Assembly (NCBI GenBank): GCA_015060975.1
Contig: SUXI01000010.1
Span: 1-64,000 of the forward strand
From: Bacteroidales bacterium
GTDB taxonomy: Bacteria; Bacteroidota; Bacteroidia; Bacteroidales; Muribaculaceae
DNA: 64,000 nucleotides
Direction: 5' to 3'
Shown here: positions 51,599-61,668 of the stretch, piece after piece
Position numbering within the stretch: the first letter of the stretch is position 1
Layout of the letters: the number at the start of each line of letters is the position of its first letter
Notes under the pieces: model-generated
The model's database searches: none
What the model saw: the letters and a program-made list of their open reading frames with translations, nothing else
What the model was told of the DNA's origin: nothing
Translations under genes and position numbers: made by a program

Positions 51599-54500
51599 AT
51601 GGATAAGAAATTCAACGAATATAACGGTTTTAACCTATCAAACGTTAATAAAGAGGTTCTTGAGCAATGGAACAAGAACGGATTGTTTGAAGAAAGTATG
51701 AAAGTGCGTGAAGGAAATCCTTCATTTGTGTTTTACGAAGGACCACCCTCAGCAAATGGTATGCCCGGTATTCACCACGTGATGGCTCGTACTATCAAAG
51801 ATATTTTCTGCCGTTATAAAACGATGAAAGGCTTCCATGTGAAACGTAAAGCAGGGTGGGACACTCACGGGCTTCCTGTGGAACTTGGTGTGGAAAAAGC
51901 CCTCGGTATCACTAAAGAGGATATTGGCAAAAAAATCTCGGTTGACGATTACAATGCCGCTTGCCGTCAAGAGGTGATGAAATACACCAAAGAGTGGGAA
52001 ACATTGACCAAATCTATGGGTTATTGGGTGGATATGAACGACCCATATATCACCTACGACAATCGTTACATCGAATCGGTGTGGTGGTTGTTGAGCCAAC
52101 TTTACAACAAAGGTTATCTATATAAAGGTTACACTATCCAACCATATTCACCTGCTGCAGGTACCGGATTGAGTACTCACGAATTGAACCAACCCGGTTG
52201 CTATCGCGATGTTAAGGACACAACAGTGACAGCATTGTTTGCTATGGTTAATCCACGACCCGAAATGGCAGAGTGGGGTAAACCTTACTTTGTAGCTTGG
52301 ACTACTACTCCTTGGACTTTGCCTTCAAACACTGCATTGTGTGTTGGTCCAAAGATTGAATATGTGTGTGTGCAAACCTACAATCCTTATAATGGCGAGA
52401 AAATCAGCATCGTGATGGCTAAGGACTTGGTTAAGTCTTATCTCAAAGCCGAAGGTGCAGAACTCCCAATGGAAGAATACAAACAAGGTGACAAAGTAGT
52501 GCCATATCGCATCGTTGCCAACTATATGGGTAGCGACCTTGTGGGCATGCAATATAAACAACTCATGCCATGGGTAAAACCTCTTGAAAAGGTTGATGCT
52601 AACGCAGCTCCTTTCGTTAAGGAATATGCCGAAACAAATCCCGACAAATGTTTTGCCGTAGGTAACGATAAATTCGTTGAACTTGAAGAAAAAGCATTCC
52701 GCGTAATTCCCGGTGATTATGTAACAACCGAAGATGGTACCGGTATCGTTCACATCGCACCTACATTTGGTGCCGACGACGCCAAGGTGGCTAAAGCTGC
52801 CGAAATCCCTTCATTGTTTATGATTAACAAGAAAGGGGAGACCCGTCCAATGGTTGACCTCACCGGTAAATATTACACTCTCGATGAATGTGCTCAAGAA
52901 TTTATCGACACTTGTGTAAGCATTGATGCATATTCAAATCACGCAGGCGATTATGTGAAGAATGCTTATGATCCTCAATATAACCCCGGAGGTAAATTCG
53001 ACGAGCAAGCTGCTCAAAAAGCCGAAGACCTCAACGTGGTTATCTGTATGGAAATGAAGCAAGAGGGTGTAGCTTTCAAGATTGAAAAGCATGTACACAA
53101 CTATCCTCACTGCTGGCGAACTGACAAACCTGTGCTTTATTATCCTCTCGATAGCTGGTTTATCAAAACAACAGCCGCTCGCGAGAGAATGATGGAACTC
53201 AACGAAACCATCAAATGGAAACCACAATCAACCGGTACCGGTCGTTTCGGCAAATGGCTTGAAAATCTTCAAGATTGGAACTTGTCACGTAGCCGTTATT
53301 GGGGTACTCCACTCCCAATTTGGCGCACCGAAGATGGCACAGAGGAATTGTGTATCGACAGTGTAGAAACTCTTTACAACGAAATAGAAAAAGCGGTAGC
53401 TGCCGGCATTATGACAGCAAATCCATATAAAGAAAAAGGATTTGTTCCCGGTGACTATAGCAAAGAAAATTACGAAAAGATTGACCTTCACCGTCCATAC
53501 GTAGATGATATCGTATTGGTATCGGCATCGGGTAAAGCGATGTATCGCGAACTCGACTTGATTGATGTGTGGTTTGACTCAGGCTCAATGCCTTACGCTC
53601 AAATCCACTATCCATTTGAAAACAAAGAAGGTCTTGATTCGGGTGAACTTTATCCATCTGACTTTATTGCTGAAGGGGTTGACCAAACTCGTGGTTGGTT
53701 CTTCACGCTTCATGCAATTGCCACAATGGTATTTGACTCGGTAGCATATAAAGCCGTTATCTCAAATGGGCTTGTACTTGATAAAGATGGCAACAAGATG
53801 TCAAAACGTCTTGGCAATGCAGTCAACCCATTTGAAACAATTGAAAAATATGGCTCTGACCCTGTGCGCTGGTATATGATTTCAAACTCATCACCATGGG
53901 ATAACTTGAAATTTGACCCGGCAGGGGTGCAAGAAGTGAGCCGCAAATTGTTTGCAACATTGTATAACACATATTCATTCTTTGCACTTTATGCAAATGT
54001 TGACGGTTTTGACAACAGCCAACCTCAAGTTGCATTGGAAAATCGTCCTGAGATTGACCGTTGGATTATCTCACTTCTCAATACACTCGTAAAAGATGTA
54101 GATGAAGCCCTCAACGATTACGAACCAACAAAGGCAGCTCGTGCAATCAATGATTTCGTAAACGACAACTTAAGTAACTGGTATGTTCGCTTGAACCGCA
54201 AACGTTTCTGGGGTGGCGAAATGAATGAAGACAAACTCTCGGCATATCAAACATTATATACTTGCCTTGAAACAATCGCTAAACTTATCGCACCAATCTC
54301 TCCATTCTATGCCGATAAGTTATATCAAGACCTCGCAGGTGCCGGTTCGGTTCACTTGGCATTGTTCCCCGAAGTTAACGAATCAGCTATCGACAAAGCT
54401 CTTGAAAATCGCATGAATATTGCACAAGTGATTACCTCAATGGTTCTTTCACTTCGTCGCAAAGTAAACATCAAGGTGCGTCAACCACTTTCTACATTGA

Positions 54501-55141
54501 TGATTCCTGTGATGGACGATGCTCAACGTGATGCAATCGAGTCTATGAGCGAATTAATTCTCAACGAAGTGAACGTTAAGAACTTTAAATTTGTTGATAA
54601 CGAAGCCGGTGTATTGGTAAAACGTGTTAAACCCGACTTCAAGAAACTTGGTCCAAAATTTGGTAAAACAATGAAGGCAGTTGCTGCAGCTATTACATCA
54701 ATGAGTCAACAAGATATTGCATCACTTGAAAAGAATGGCAATATCACTCTCAATGTAGATGGCAATGATGCTGTGATTGAAGCTATTGACGTTGAAATTA
54801 TTTCAGAAGATATCCCCGGTTGGTTGGTTGCTAATGAAGGCAATATCACTATCGCCCTTGATGTAACAATCACCGACGAACTGAAACAAGAGGGTATAGC
54901 TCGCGACATCGTAAACCGTGTTCAAAATATTCGCAAGAGTCGCGATTATGATATTACCGACAAAATTTCACTCGTATTTGCACCTAATGCCGACACTGAT
55001 GCAGCAATAAATGCATATAGCGACTACATTGCTCGTCAAGTACTTGCTACAAACATTACTATTGGCGACATCAATGGTGCAGAAGGAGTTGAAACTCTTG
55101 AAATTGACGAAATTAAAGTTGATGTAAGCATCACTAAATAA
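51599..55141 (+). CDS. ileS: Isoleucyl-tRNA synthetase
   Basis: A 1180-aa class I synthetase. The HIGH-type motif is PPSANGMPGIHHVMARTIKD; the KMSKS loop is KMSKRLGN at about residue 729; GWDTHGLPVELGVEKALGI, TTPWTLPSNTALCVGP and GVDQTRGWFFTLH are diagnostic of IleRS with a CP1 editing domain. It is longer than E. coli IleRS (about 940 aa); the length and motif style resemble the eukaryotic-like IleS class that often tolerates mupirocin, but no resistance can be read from sequence. It is followed by a DksA-like gene 34 bp on, then lspA and a DUF4296 gene, a common Bacteroidales order. Confidence 0.98.
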   Translation: MDKKFNEYNGFNLSNVNKEVLEQWNKNGLFEESMKVREGNPSFVFYEGPPSANGMPGIHHVMARTIKDIFCRYKTMKGFHVKRKAGWDTHGLPVELGVEKALGITKEDIGKKISVDDYNAACRQEVMKYTKEWETLTKSMGYWVDMNDPYITYDNRYIESVWWLLSQLYNKGYLYKGYTIQPYSPAAGTGLSTHELNQPGCYRDVKDTTVTALFAMVNPRPEMAEWGKPYFVAWTTTPWTLPSNTALCVGPKIEYVCVQTYNPYNGEKISIVMAKDLVKSYLKAEGAELPMEEYKQGDKVVPYRIVANYMGSDLVGMQYKQLMPWVKPLEKVDANAAPFVKEYAETNPDKCFAVGNDKFVELEEKAFRVIPGDYVTTEDGTGIVHIAPTFGADDAKVAKAAEIPSLFMINKKGETRPMVDLTGKYYTLDECAQEFIDTCVSIDAYSNHAGDYVKNAYDPQYNPGGKFDEQAAQKAEDLNVVICMEMKQEGVAFKIEKHVHNYPHCWRTDKPVLYYPLDSWFIKTTAARERMMELNETIKWKPQSTGTGRFGKWLENLQDWNLSRSRYWGTPLPIWRTEDGTEELCIDSVETLYNEIEKAVAAGIMTANPYKEKGFVPGDYSKENYEKIDLHRPYVDDIVLVSASGKAMYRELDLIDVWFDSGSMPYAQIHYPFENKEGLDSGELYPSDFIAEGVDQTRGWFFTLHAIATMVFDSVAYKAVISNGLVLDKDGNKMSKRLGNAVNPFETIEKYGSDPVRWYMISNSSPWDNLKFDPAGVQEVSRKLFATLYNTYSFFALYANVDGFDNSQPQVALENRPEIDRWIISLLNTLVKDVDEALNDYEPTKAARAINDFVNDNLSNWYVRLNRKRFWGGEMNEDKLSAYQTLYTCLETIAKLIAPISPFYADKLYQDLAGAGSVHLALFPEVNESAIDKALENRMNIAQVITSMVLSLRRKVNIKVRQPLSTLMIPVMDDAQRDAIESMSELILNEVNVKNFKFVDNEAGVLVKRVKPDFKKLGPKFGKTMKAVAAAITSMSQQDIASLEKNGNITLNVDGNDAVIEAIDVEIISEDIPGWLVANEGNITIALDVTITDELKQEGIARDIVNRVQNIRKSRDYDITDKISLVFAPNADTDAAINAYSDYIARQVLATNITIGDINGAEGVETLEIDEIKVDVSITK

Positions 55142-55175
55142 TAACATTAAATAACTAACTCTAAAATATACAACC

Positions 55176-55553
55176 ATGAGCGAAAAAACAAGATATTCCG
55201 ACGAAGAACTCCAAGAGTTTAAGGAAATAATACTTAAGAAACTCGAAAAGGCTCAAGCCGACTACGAATTGTTAAAGTCAAGCATAATGAACACTGATGG
55301 GAATGATATTTCTGATACATCTCCCACATTCAAGGTGCTCGAAGAAGGAGCAAGCACTCTAAGCAAAGAAGAAGCCGGACAACTTGCTCAACGCCAAATG
55401 AAGTTTATTCAGCACTTACAAAATGCACTTATTCGCATCGAGAATAAAACATACGGCATTTGTCGCGAAACAGGAAAACTCATTCCTAAAGAACGCCTTC
55501 GTGCAGTACCTCATGCGACATTAGGCATTGACCAAAAATTAGGCAAGAAATAG
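55176..55553 (+). CDS. DksA/TraR-type protein with incomplete zinc finger
   Basis: A 125-aa protein. An acidic coiled-coil hairpin (residues 8-80, with DGNDISDTSPTFKVLEEGAST containing the D-x-x-D-type tip) is followed by a short globular end, NKTYGICRETGKLIPKERLRAVPHATLGIDQKLG. In standard C4-type DksA the finger has two CxxC pairs; here only one Cys remains in the ICRETG position. Such Cys-poor forms occur in Bacteroidetes. It may bind RNA polymerase's secondary channel. It is between ileS (34 bp) and lspA (3 bp gap). Confidence 0.88.
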   Translation: MSEKTRYSDEELQEFKEIILKKLEKAQADYELLKSSIMNTDGNDISDTSPTFKVLEEGASTLSKEEAGQLAQRQMKFIQHLQNALIRIENKTYGICRETGKLIPKERLRAVPHATLGIDQKLGKK

Positions 55554-55556
55554 TTA

Positions 55557-56198
55557 ATGAAAATATCAAAAGGCTATCTCGCAACATTTATCATCATTGG
55601 AGTTGTTATTCTTGACCAGATTTTGAAAATTTGGGTCAAGACTAACTTCTACCTTGGTGAAAGTTTATATATTACCGATTGGTTCCAACTTGTTTTTATC
55701 GAAAACAATGGAATGGCTTTTGGTATGGAGTTTGGGAATAAACTATTCCTAACACTATTTAGAATAATAGCTGTTTCAGCCGGAATTTGGTATATCAGTC
55801 GCATTGTCTCGAAAGATTATATTCCCAAAGGCTACATAGCATGCTGTTCTCTAATCGCAGCCGGAGCCGCTGGAAACATTTTTGATTGCTTATTCTATGG
55901 ACTTATATTCAACAATCCTATACCACCCGAGGTAGCAACTTTTATGCCCGAAGCAGGTGGCTATGCGTCATTATTTTATGGCAAGGTTGTTGATATGTTC
56001 TATTTCCCTTTATTCAGCTTTAATTGGCCCGATTGGATGCCATGGATTGGTGGAGAACATTTTATATTCTTCCAACCAATATTCAATCTTGCCGATGCCG
56101 CTATTTCTGTAGGTATATTCATTCTTATTCTATTTTATTCTAAATATCTTGCCGCACCATCAAAAGAAAATGAGGCAGCACAAGATAACGCACAATAA
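55557..56198 (+). CDS. lspA: Lipoprotein signal peptidase
   Basis: A 213-aa inner-membrane aspartyl protease that removes lipoprotein signal peptides. Four transmembrane helices are visible, with VILDQILKIWVKTNF and FIENNGMAFGM in the first half. The catalytic Asp pair lies in GKVVDMFYFPLFSFNWP and FNLADAAISVGIFIL. The loop between helices three and four (IFNNPIPPEVATFMPEAGG) is longer than in E. coli LspA (164 aa), which is usual in Bacteroidetes. It processes the several lipobox-bearing proteins of this window. It follows the DksA-like gene by 3 bp. Confidence 0.96.
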   Translation: MKISKGYLATFIIIGVVILDQILKIWVKTNFYLGESLYITDWFQLVFIENNGMAFGMEFGNKLFLTLFRIIAVSAGIWYISRIVSKDYIPKGYIACCSLIAAGAAGNIFDCLFYGLIFNNPIPPEVATFMPEAGGYASLFYGKVVDMFYFPLFSFNWPDWMPWIGGEHFIFFQPIFNLADAAISVGIFILILFYSKYLAAPSKENEAAQDNAQ

Positions 56199-56201
56199 TA
56201 A

Positions 56202-56993
56202 ATGAATAAATATGGAATATACATATTATCTATATTTATAGGAATAGCCCTATTTTCAAGTTGTAGTTCAACTCCCGACGAAGTATTGTCCCAAGAAAAA
56301 ATGGCACTACTGCTTGCCGACATTCATATTGGAGAGAGCATTGTTGAATTAGAACGGTCTAAATTTTATAATGATTCTTTAAAAAAAACAGTTAAACAGT
56401 CAATTCTTTTAAAGCATGGAATAACTCAAGAACAATTAGATACATCTTTCGTATGGTATGGGCATAATATAGAAAAGTATGTTGAAGTTTATGACCGTGT
56501 AATTGAAATTATTGATGATGAAATAAAACATATTGATTTAGATAAGAAAGAGAATGTCAATGTAGCAATTGATGGCGATTCAATTGATTGTTGGCAGTGG
56601 GTTAGATATTATAATATAAATAAGTATTCAGCAACCCAATATATAACTTTTAATCTTAAAAAAGATCAATATTGGAAAAATGGGGATTATTATATATGGA
56701 GAACGAAATTAATAAATAGTATATCTCCGGTTAAATATGGTATAGTTGCAGATTATGCCGATGGTACATCTGAATACAATAATATAGTAACTCGTAATAA
56801 TGGTTGGACTGAAATATCTCTAATATCTGATTCAACGAAAAAACTGAATAGGATATATGGATATATATATATGACTCCGGTTGACAATGAACAAATATAT
56901 ATTGATAGTATATCCTTAGTAAGGATGAGGGTAGATAAGAATATATATCAAAAAAGGTCTTATAATAAAACTATTGACTATAATAAAAAATAG
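56202..56993 (+). CDS. DUF4296-family lipoprotein
   Basis: A 263-aa protein with a lipobox (LFSSC in MNKYGIYILSIFIGIALFSSCSS). Residues about 28-115 form the DUF4296 domain: VLSQEKMALLLADIHIGESIVE and ILLKHGITQEQLDTSFVWYGHNIEKYVEVYDRVIE, with the S-x-x-W-Y pattern typical of the family. The remaining 140 residues are a beta-rich domain with no known family. The gene is 3 bp after lspA, an arrangement kept in many Bacteroidales, but its role is unknown. Confidence 0.88.
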   Translation: MNKYGIYILSIFIGIALFSSCSSTPDEVLSQEKMALLLADIHIGESIVELERSKFYNDSLKKTVKQSILLKHGITQEQLDTSFVWYGHNIEKYVEVYDRVIEIIDDEIKHIDLDKKENVNVAIDGDSIDCWQWVRYYNINKYSATQYITFNLKKDQYWKNGDYYIWRTKLINSISPVKYGIVADYADGTSEYNNIVTRNNGWTEISLISDSTKKLNRIYGYIYMTPVDNEQIYIDSISLVRMRVDKNIYQKRSYNKTIDYNKK

Positions 56994-57043
56994 TTATAGA
57001 AACGATTGGCTATAAGCAAAAAATTAAATTTTATTATTCCTTA

Positions 57044-57391
57044 ATGCATAAGGTGAACTCCACGGGTAAAATATCATTATTACCGTTAGCTATAATTCAT
57101 CAAGGTCGTAAATATAATAATCATTTATTGACGATTGAGAATAATAGAATAAATATACATTGTTTTGAAAGTGAGTGTGAGAATACAAGATTTATATCTG
57201 CAATTATAATTATATCAAAACCTCAGATATTTGATTTTTTTGAAAAATTGCAATTGATTTCTGACCCATATAAGCAATGTAGTGAAATTATCGACTTTTA
57301 TAATCATTGGAATCTTTTTGTGAAAAATGACGAAGAGCCAGTTTTTTTATGCGCTGACTCTTCGGGATATAGAGTAATGACATTTGACTAA
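57044..57391 (+). CDS. Hypothetical protein between DUF4296 and pyrD
   Basis: A 115-aa soluble protein without signal peptide, TM helices or recognisable domain. It contains a possible beta-strand region (NHLLTIENNRINIHCFESE) and ends EPVFLCADSSGYRVMTFD. It is 50 bp after the DUF4296 gene on the same strand and ends 1 bp before the convergent pyrD stop. Probably a genuine, poorly conserved gene. Confidence 0.6.
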   Translation: MHKVNSTGKISLLPLAIIHQGRKYNNHLLTIENNRINIHCFESECENTRFISAIIIISKPQIFDFFEKLQLISDPYKQCSEIIDFYNHWNLFVKNDEEPVFLCADSSGYRVMTFD

Positions 57392-57392
57392 T

Positions 57393-58298
57393 TCAAATTA
57401 TGCCAACAATGTCGTTAATATCTTTAATTCCATGTCGTTGACAATAATCTTCCATATAGTCAATAATCTTCATAGTTACTGATGGGTCAACAAAATTAGC
57501 TGTTCCAACTTGTACTGCTCTTGCACCAGCAAGCATAAACTCTATTGCATCGCGACCATTCATTATGCCTCCAAGACCAATAACCGGGATTTTAACAGCT
57601 TTTGCAACTTGCCATACCATGCGAACAGCAACCGGACGCACTGCCGGTCCCGACAATCCACCTGTAATAGTTGACAAATATGGACGCTGACGTTCCACGT
57701 CAATAGCCATTCCCAATAGCGTATTTATCAATGAAACCGAATCGGCACCTTCTGCCTCAACTGCACGGGCGATTTCTGTGATATCAGTTACATTTGGTGA
57801 TAATTTAATAATTACAGTTTTGGGAAACGCATTACGAACGGCCTTTGTTACTTGTGCTGCACCTTTACATGTGGTTCCAAATGCCATACCTCCTTGTTTT
57901 ACGTTGGGGCATGAAATATTCACCTCAATTGCATTTATTTTATCAAGAGGGGAGAGCTTTTCACATACAGCGACATAATCATCAATTGTTGCGCCCGAAA
58001 CGTTAACTATCACATGTGAGTCAATATCTTTAATGCGAGGGTATATGTTCTCAATAAAATAATCCACTCCTTTATTTTGTAATCCTACAGCATTAAGCAT
58101 TCCCGATGGAGTTTCAGCCATGCGAGGATATGGATTGCCTTCTCGATGATTTATTGTAGTTCCTTTTATAACAAATCCGCCTAAACGATTTAAATCAATA
58201 AAATCGGCAAATTCTTCACCATAACCAAATGTTCCCGATGCGGTCAAAACCGGATTTTTGAGCTCAAGACCGCCAATATTTACACCTAAATTTACCAT
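57393..58298 (-). CDS. pyrD: Dihydroorotate dehydrogenase, catalytic subunit (class 1B)
   Basis: A 301-aa FMN enzyme that oxidises dihydroorotate to orotate in pyrimidine synthesis. Signatures: [74 protein letters not shown] and [32 protein letters not shown]. Gene pairing with pyrK marks class 1B, in which electrons pass to NAD through the PyrK subunit. It overlaps pyrK by 7 bp. Confidence 0.97.
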   Translation of the reverse strand: MVNLGVNIGGLELKNPVLTASGTFGYGEEFADFIDLNRLGGFVIKGTTINHREGNPYPRMAETPSGMLNAVGLQNKGVDYFIENIYPRIKDIDSHVIVNVSGATIDDYVAVCEKLSPLDKINAIEVNISCPNVKQGGMAFGTTCKGAAQVTKAVRNAFPKTVIIKLSPNVTDITEIARAVEAEGADSVSLINTLLGMAIDVERQRPYLSTITGGLSGPAVRPVAVRMVWQVAKAVKIPVIGLGGIMNGRDAIEFMLAGARAVQVGTANFVDPSVTMKIIDYMEDYCQRHGIKDINDIVGII

Positions 58299-59065
58299 GT
58301 CAATTCATTTATATTAAACACCGGACCTTCGGTGCATACACATACATTTCCTTTAACCGTATTCTCAACACAACATAAACATGCACCAAGTCCACATGCC
58401 ATCATGTTCTCAAGAGATACTTCACACTCTATTTCTCGCTCTTTAGCAACCTTTGCTATCGCTTTCATCATTGGGGCAGGTCCACAACAATAAATTTTAT
58501 CTATCGATGTCGACAATATACTATTAGTTGTGACCAATCCCTTTTCTCCCATTGTTCCATCTTCGGTAGATACAGCTACTTTTCCTATTTTCTCAAACTC
58601 ATCAAGTTGCAATACATCTTTTGCCGATCTGGCTCCTATAAGAAATTGTGGATTATATCCTTTTGTTTTTAAGTAGGCTCCCCAATATAACATAGGTGCG
58701 ACTCCAACACCACCGCCTGCAAGTAAAACATTATCTTCAATATTTGTCGGTAATGAAAAATAGTTTCCTAAAGGTAATATTACATTGAGATTATCATTTG
58801 TTTTTAATGTCATTAAAGCTCTTGTGCCTTCGCCAGCATTTCGCACTAATAACCAAATATTATTGTTTTCTCTATCAACATTGTTGATAGAAATCGGACG
58901 GCGTAAAAAAGTGGTCTTTGATCCATCTACAGCCACCTGAACAAATTGTCCGGGTAGCATTTCTGGTAATAGAGAGTTGTCGGCAGGAGTTAATATAAGT
59001 AGAGTGTATAACTCATGAATCCTGCGATTTTCAATAATTTTTAAATCTAATATACATTTCTTCAT
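58292..59065 (-). CDS. pyrK: Dihydroorotate dehydrogenase, electron transfer subunit
   Basis: A 257-aa iron-sulfur flavoprotein. FAD- and NAD-binding motifs are seen ([60 protein letters not shown]), followed by a C-terminal [2Fe-2S] motif with four Cys in [11 protein letters not shown] and [11 protein letters not shown]. It passes electrons from PyrD to NAD. It is the first of the two-gene unit. Confidence 0.96.
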   Translation of the reverse strand: MKKCILDLKIIENRRIHELYTLLILTPADNSLLPEMLPGQFVQVAVDGSKTTFLRRPISINNVDRENNNIWLLVRNAGEGTRALMTLKTNDNLNVILPLGNYFSLPTNIEDNVLLAGGGVGVAPMLYWGAYLKTKGYNPQFLIGARSAKDVLQLDEFEKIGKVAVSTEDGTMGEKGLVTTNSILSTSIDKIYCCGPAPMMKAIAKVAKEREIECEVSLENMMACGLGACLCCVENTVKGNVCVCTEGPVFNINELTW

Positions 59066-59080
59066 ATCATATTAATTTGA

Positions 59081-59851
59081 TTAATCAAGTAAAATTATAT
59101 TCCAAGCATTAATATTCGTGATATTATTGTCTATTTTTCGTTTCTCAGAATATGTTGCGATTGCCCAACCTTTGTTACTATCAATAATTTGTTTAAAAAA
59201 ATTGATAGTTGGAATTTTAATGTTGCCAGATTTATTATAATATGTAGATTGGGTATTAACTGTTATTAAATCGTGTTCACCATTGGATAAAAAATCTTGA
59301 GTGATTTTCATGTGAGTTTTAGATATTATAGAATCGGGATAATCAATTTCAGCCCCATCTGTATATTGCAAGGAATTATATTCATGGTTTAATTTTAATT
59401 TTTTATTATTAAATGATAATAAAGATGCAAAAGGGAAGATATTATTAGAGGTTTTTCTGATGTCTCCTTTATTCCATGCGAGAAAACCATCCCAATTCAA
59501 TATTTTTATAAGTGCTCCATTTTGGTTAGTCATTAAGCGTAATGGTAGTATATCTAAAGCTGTTGAATCTATATTTTTTGGCTTTTCACATCGATTATAA
59601 TTTAACAAATATAAATGTTGTGTTGAATCTTTAATCTCAATCGTAAAATCTCGATAAAAATTGGTCGTTATAATTGTGTCATTTTCAATTATATCATAAG
59701 TTAATTTTGAGTATCGAAAGGTGTGCATTTCAGTTTTATGCCAATCCGCCGATATAATAACAATACTATCGTTTAATGTTGCTCCATAAACAATGTCACT
59801 AATGACTAATGTGACTATCGAAATCAAAATTACTTTTAAATAACGATTCAT
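59081..59851 (-). CDS. Exported protein of unknown function
   Basis: A 256-aa protein when started at 59851 (MNRYLKVILISIVTLVISDIVYGA), which gives a signal peptide; an in-frame ATG at 59872 is possible. The mature part has paired strands (SKLTYDIIENDTIITTNFYRDFTIEI) and DUF-like regions I cannot assign. Located 15 bp upstream of pyrK on the same strand; it may be co-transcribed, but it has no visible link to pyrimidine synthesis. Confidence 0.65.
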   Translation of the reverse strand: MNRYLKVILISIVTLVISDIVYGATLNDSIVIISADWHKTEMHTFRYSKLTYDIIENDTIITTNFYRDFTIEIKDSTQHLYLLNYNRCEKPKNIDSTALDILPLRLMTNQNGALIKILNWDGFLAWNKGDIRKTSNNIFPFASLLSFNNKKLKLNHEYNSLQYTDGAEIDYPDSIISKTHMKITQDFLSNGEHDLITVNTQSTYYNKSGNIKIPTINFFKQIIDSNKGWAIATYSEKRKIDNNITNINAWNIILLD

Positions 59852-59939
59852 TGATTCATGATATTTTATCACAAAGATACATCATAAATTTCAGAATGCA
59901 ATAGAATTAATTTATATATTATAATAGAATTATTGATGG

Positions 59940-60488
59940 CTATTTTTTTTCAGGTATAAATGTTTCATAACTATTATCGGTATAGAATACCATTATATGT
60001 TTAACTTCTTTTTTCTCAAATGTATTAAAATGGTTTTTATCAATTGGGATATTTTTATGCGAGTCAAATATATTATTTGAGTTATTTATTAATTCATGTT
60101 TATTTTGATTTAGAGGGGTGGTAAGGTTTATATTAGATTGGTCCATATCGTTTGGGTGATCAAAATTGAGCTCATTCATTATTGATTTTTGTTCAATGAT
60201 ATTTTGCTTTAATGAAGCAGTGAAGTCTGAGTCCTCATGTTTTTTGGATCCTTGATTTTGGGAATTTTCTACAACAAGCATTTCACCTTCTCCAAACATT
60301 AACCATAACATAGAAAGAGTGGGATATGCATTATGTATTTTTGAAATAATTTCATCGCTAATTTTTTTATTTCTCCCATTTAATATTTGTGAAATAGTTG
60401 GACGAGGAATGTAGCAAGTATCTGCAAATTGAGAATTTGCAATATTTAATGATTGCATAAATGTTTTAAGCCGAGATACAATATCCAT
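59940..60488 (-). CDS. XRE-family transcriptional regulator with short HTH
   Basis: A 182-aa protein started at 60488 (MDIVSRLKTFMQSLNIANSQFADTCYIPRPTISQILNGRNKKISDE, of which only FADTCYIPRPTISQILNGR is needed to show the Cro/C1-type HTH). The rest, about 120 residues, is low-complexity and Asn/Lys-rich. A short frame 23 residues longer exists (start 60557), but starts in an AT-rich, signal-like region. Such small XRE proteins with a conserved LWLMFGEGEML segment are common in Bacteroidales. Its target is unknown; no adjacent operon. Confidence 0.8.
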   Translation of the reverse strand: MDIVSRLKTFMQSLNIANSQFADTCYIPRPTISQILNGRNKKISDEIISKIHNAYPTLSMLWLMFGEGEMLVVENSQNQGSKKHEDSDFTASLKQNIIEQKSIMNELNFDHPNDMDQSNINLTTPLNQNKHELINNSNNIFDSHKNIPIDKNHFNTFEKKEVKHIMVFYTDNSYETFIPEKK

Positions 60489-61356
60489 GTGATTTACAAA
60501 TGTAATAATTATCTTTTGCAAATATAGATATTTTTGTTTAGAATAGCAAATTTGCAAATGTATATTTGTCGTTTCGATGTTAATTATTGGTATGGTTGAA
60601 ATAATCTTAGATATTTTTGCTATAGTAGATTATGTATTATATATGTAGTTTAAGTTATTTGATATAATTATATGTGTATCATTTGTTTATGTGGTAGTGC
60701 GTTGCTAGGTGGTGATGATTGTGTGCGTATATTTAAATCTTAGGTGTAGTTATTGGCATCTAACTGCTTGGTATATGCATTGTTATATGGCATTGTTAAT
60801 GAATTTTAATAGGCGTTTTTGGATACACAATTACTGTTGACAGTTGAAGGATATTGTGATATTATATTGTTAATTGTGTGTTTTGGGGATTTGCGATTGT
60901 CAGACATGTGTATAGCTGCTTTACAAAAGTAAATAATCAGCGGTGCCTTAGTTTGAAAGTTGAATTTACATATATAAATTTAATGTTTTGATGTTAAATC
61001 CTAAAAATAGTTACATGAATAATAAATTCTCAGGAAAATTTGTAATCATGTAAATATTGATAAACATTTATATGTGAAATTCGATATTGTGAACTTATAT
61101 AAATATGATTTTAAATATAAGTGGATTTTTTGATTTTGCCGAATGAACTTGCAAGCTATGCGATAATGGAAACGATAATAAAAAATCTGTTTAAGGTAAT
61201 TTAATGAAACTTTTGAGTGGTATTTCTTTAAATCTAAATTATAGCAAATCGCAAACTATTATTTGGATTGAATGGTCGATCTATTGTAAAATTGTTTGAC
61301 TTATTTTTTTTGGGTATTTAATGACTCACTTTATAGTATGATATTGCTTTTTATTA
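60489..61356. other. Gene-free AT-rich stretch
   Basis: About 870 bp with no coding frame that I would support on either strand. It holds a degenerate copy of MITE family 2 at about 61110-61215 (blocks GAATGAACTTGCAAGCTATGCGAT and a following GTTTAAGG). The rest is very AT-rich, with short T-runs, and shows no tRNA, riboswitch or repeat that I recognise. Confidence 0.6.
61110..61215 (-). mobile_element. Degenerate remnant of MITE family 2
   Basis: Partial matches to the short copy at 31783-31986 in the same orientation: the TGGATTTTTTGATTTTG block (compare GCGGATTTTTGTTCTTTG), GAATGAACTTGCAAGCTATGCGAT (compare GAATGAGCATAGCGAGCTATGCGAT), GAAACGATAATAAAAA, and GTTTAAGGTAATTT near the end. Ends are not clear. 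Confidence 0.45.
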
Positions 61357-61663
61357 CTGTCCTATAAAAGTTTTTTAGGGGCAATGTAACCCCTAGAGTG
61401 GATAAGCTCGGTAATGTATTAGACAGGATTTGTTTCTGAAGAGAACATTAATTGCTTCTAATTAATTCTCCAAATTCAATTCAATGCCATTTAGTGCATT
61501 GGCCCGAGAAGGCTATGCACGGCTACTTATTAAGCATTACCTTTGGCGATACCATTGAACCTCTATTCTATGGGGCTTGTGAGTTAAAGAAAAGGAGTCT
61601 CAATCGCTGAATTTAAGTGATTGAGACTCCTTCTTTATATCATTTTTTATTTTTATAGGACAG
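61357..61663. mobile_element. MITE-like element, family 1 (307 bp, 13-bp terminal repeats)
   Basis: Perfect 13-bp terminal inverted repeats, CTGTCCTATAAAA at 61357-61369 and TTTTATAGGACAG at 61651-61663. Inside, close to the right end, is a near-perfect hairpin (GGAGTCTCAATC / GATTGAGACTCC) that could act as a bidirectional terminator, followed by T-rich sequence. No coding frame of note. A partial relative lies at 25760. No target-site duplication could be identified with confidence. The right edge is 6 bp from the L,D-transpeptidase stop, so insertion may have supplied that gene with a terminator. Confidence 0.78.
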
Positions 61664-61668
61664 CAATA

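Noticed and set aside
60489-61356. A hidden small gene or CRISPR array in the AT-rich stretch
   Set aside because: No frame longer than background and no regularly spaced repeats were seen.
61530-61570. A GGTTCAATGG-like T-arm on the minus strand in the gene-free stretch
   Set aside because: There is no acceptor stem or anticodon arm at the right distance, and the sequence is inside the MITE-like element.
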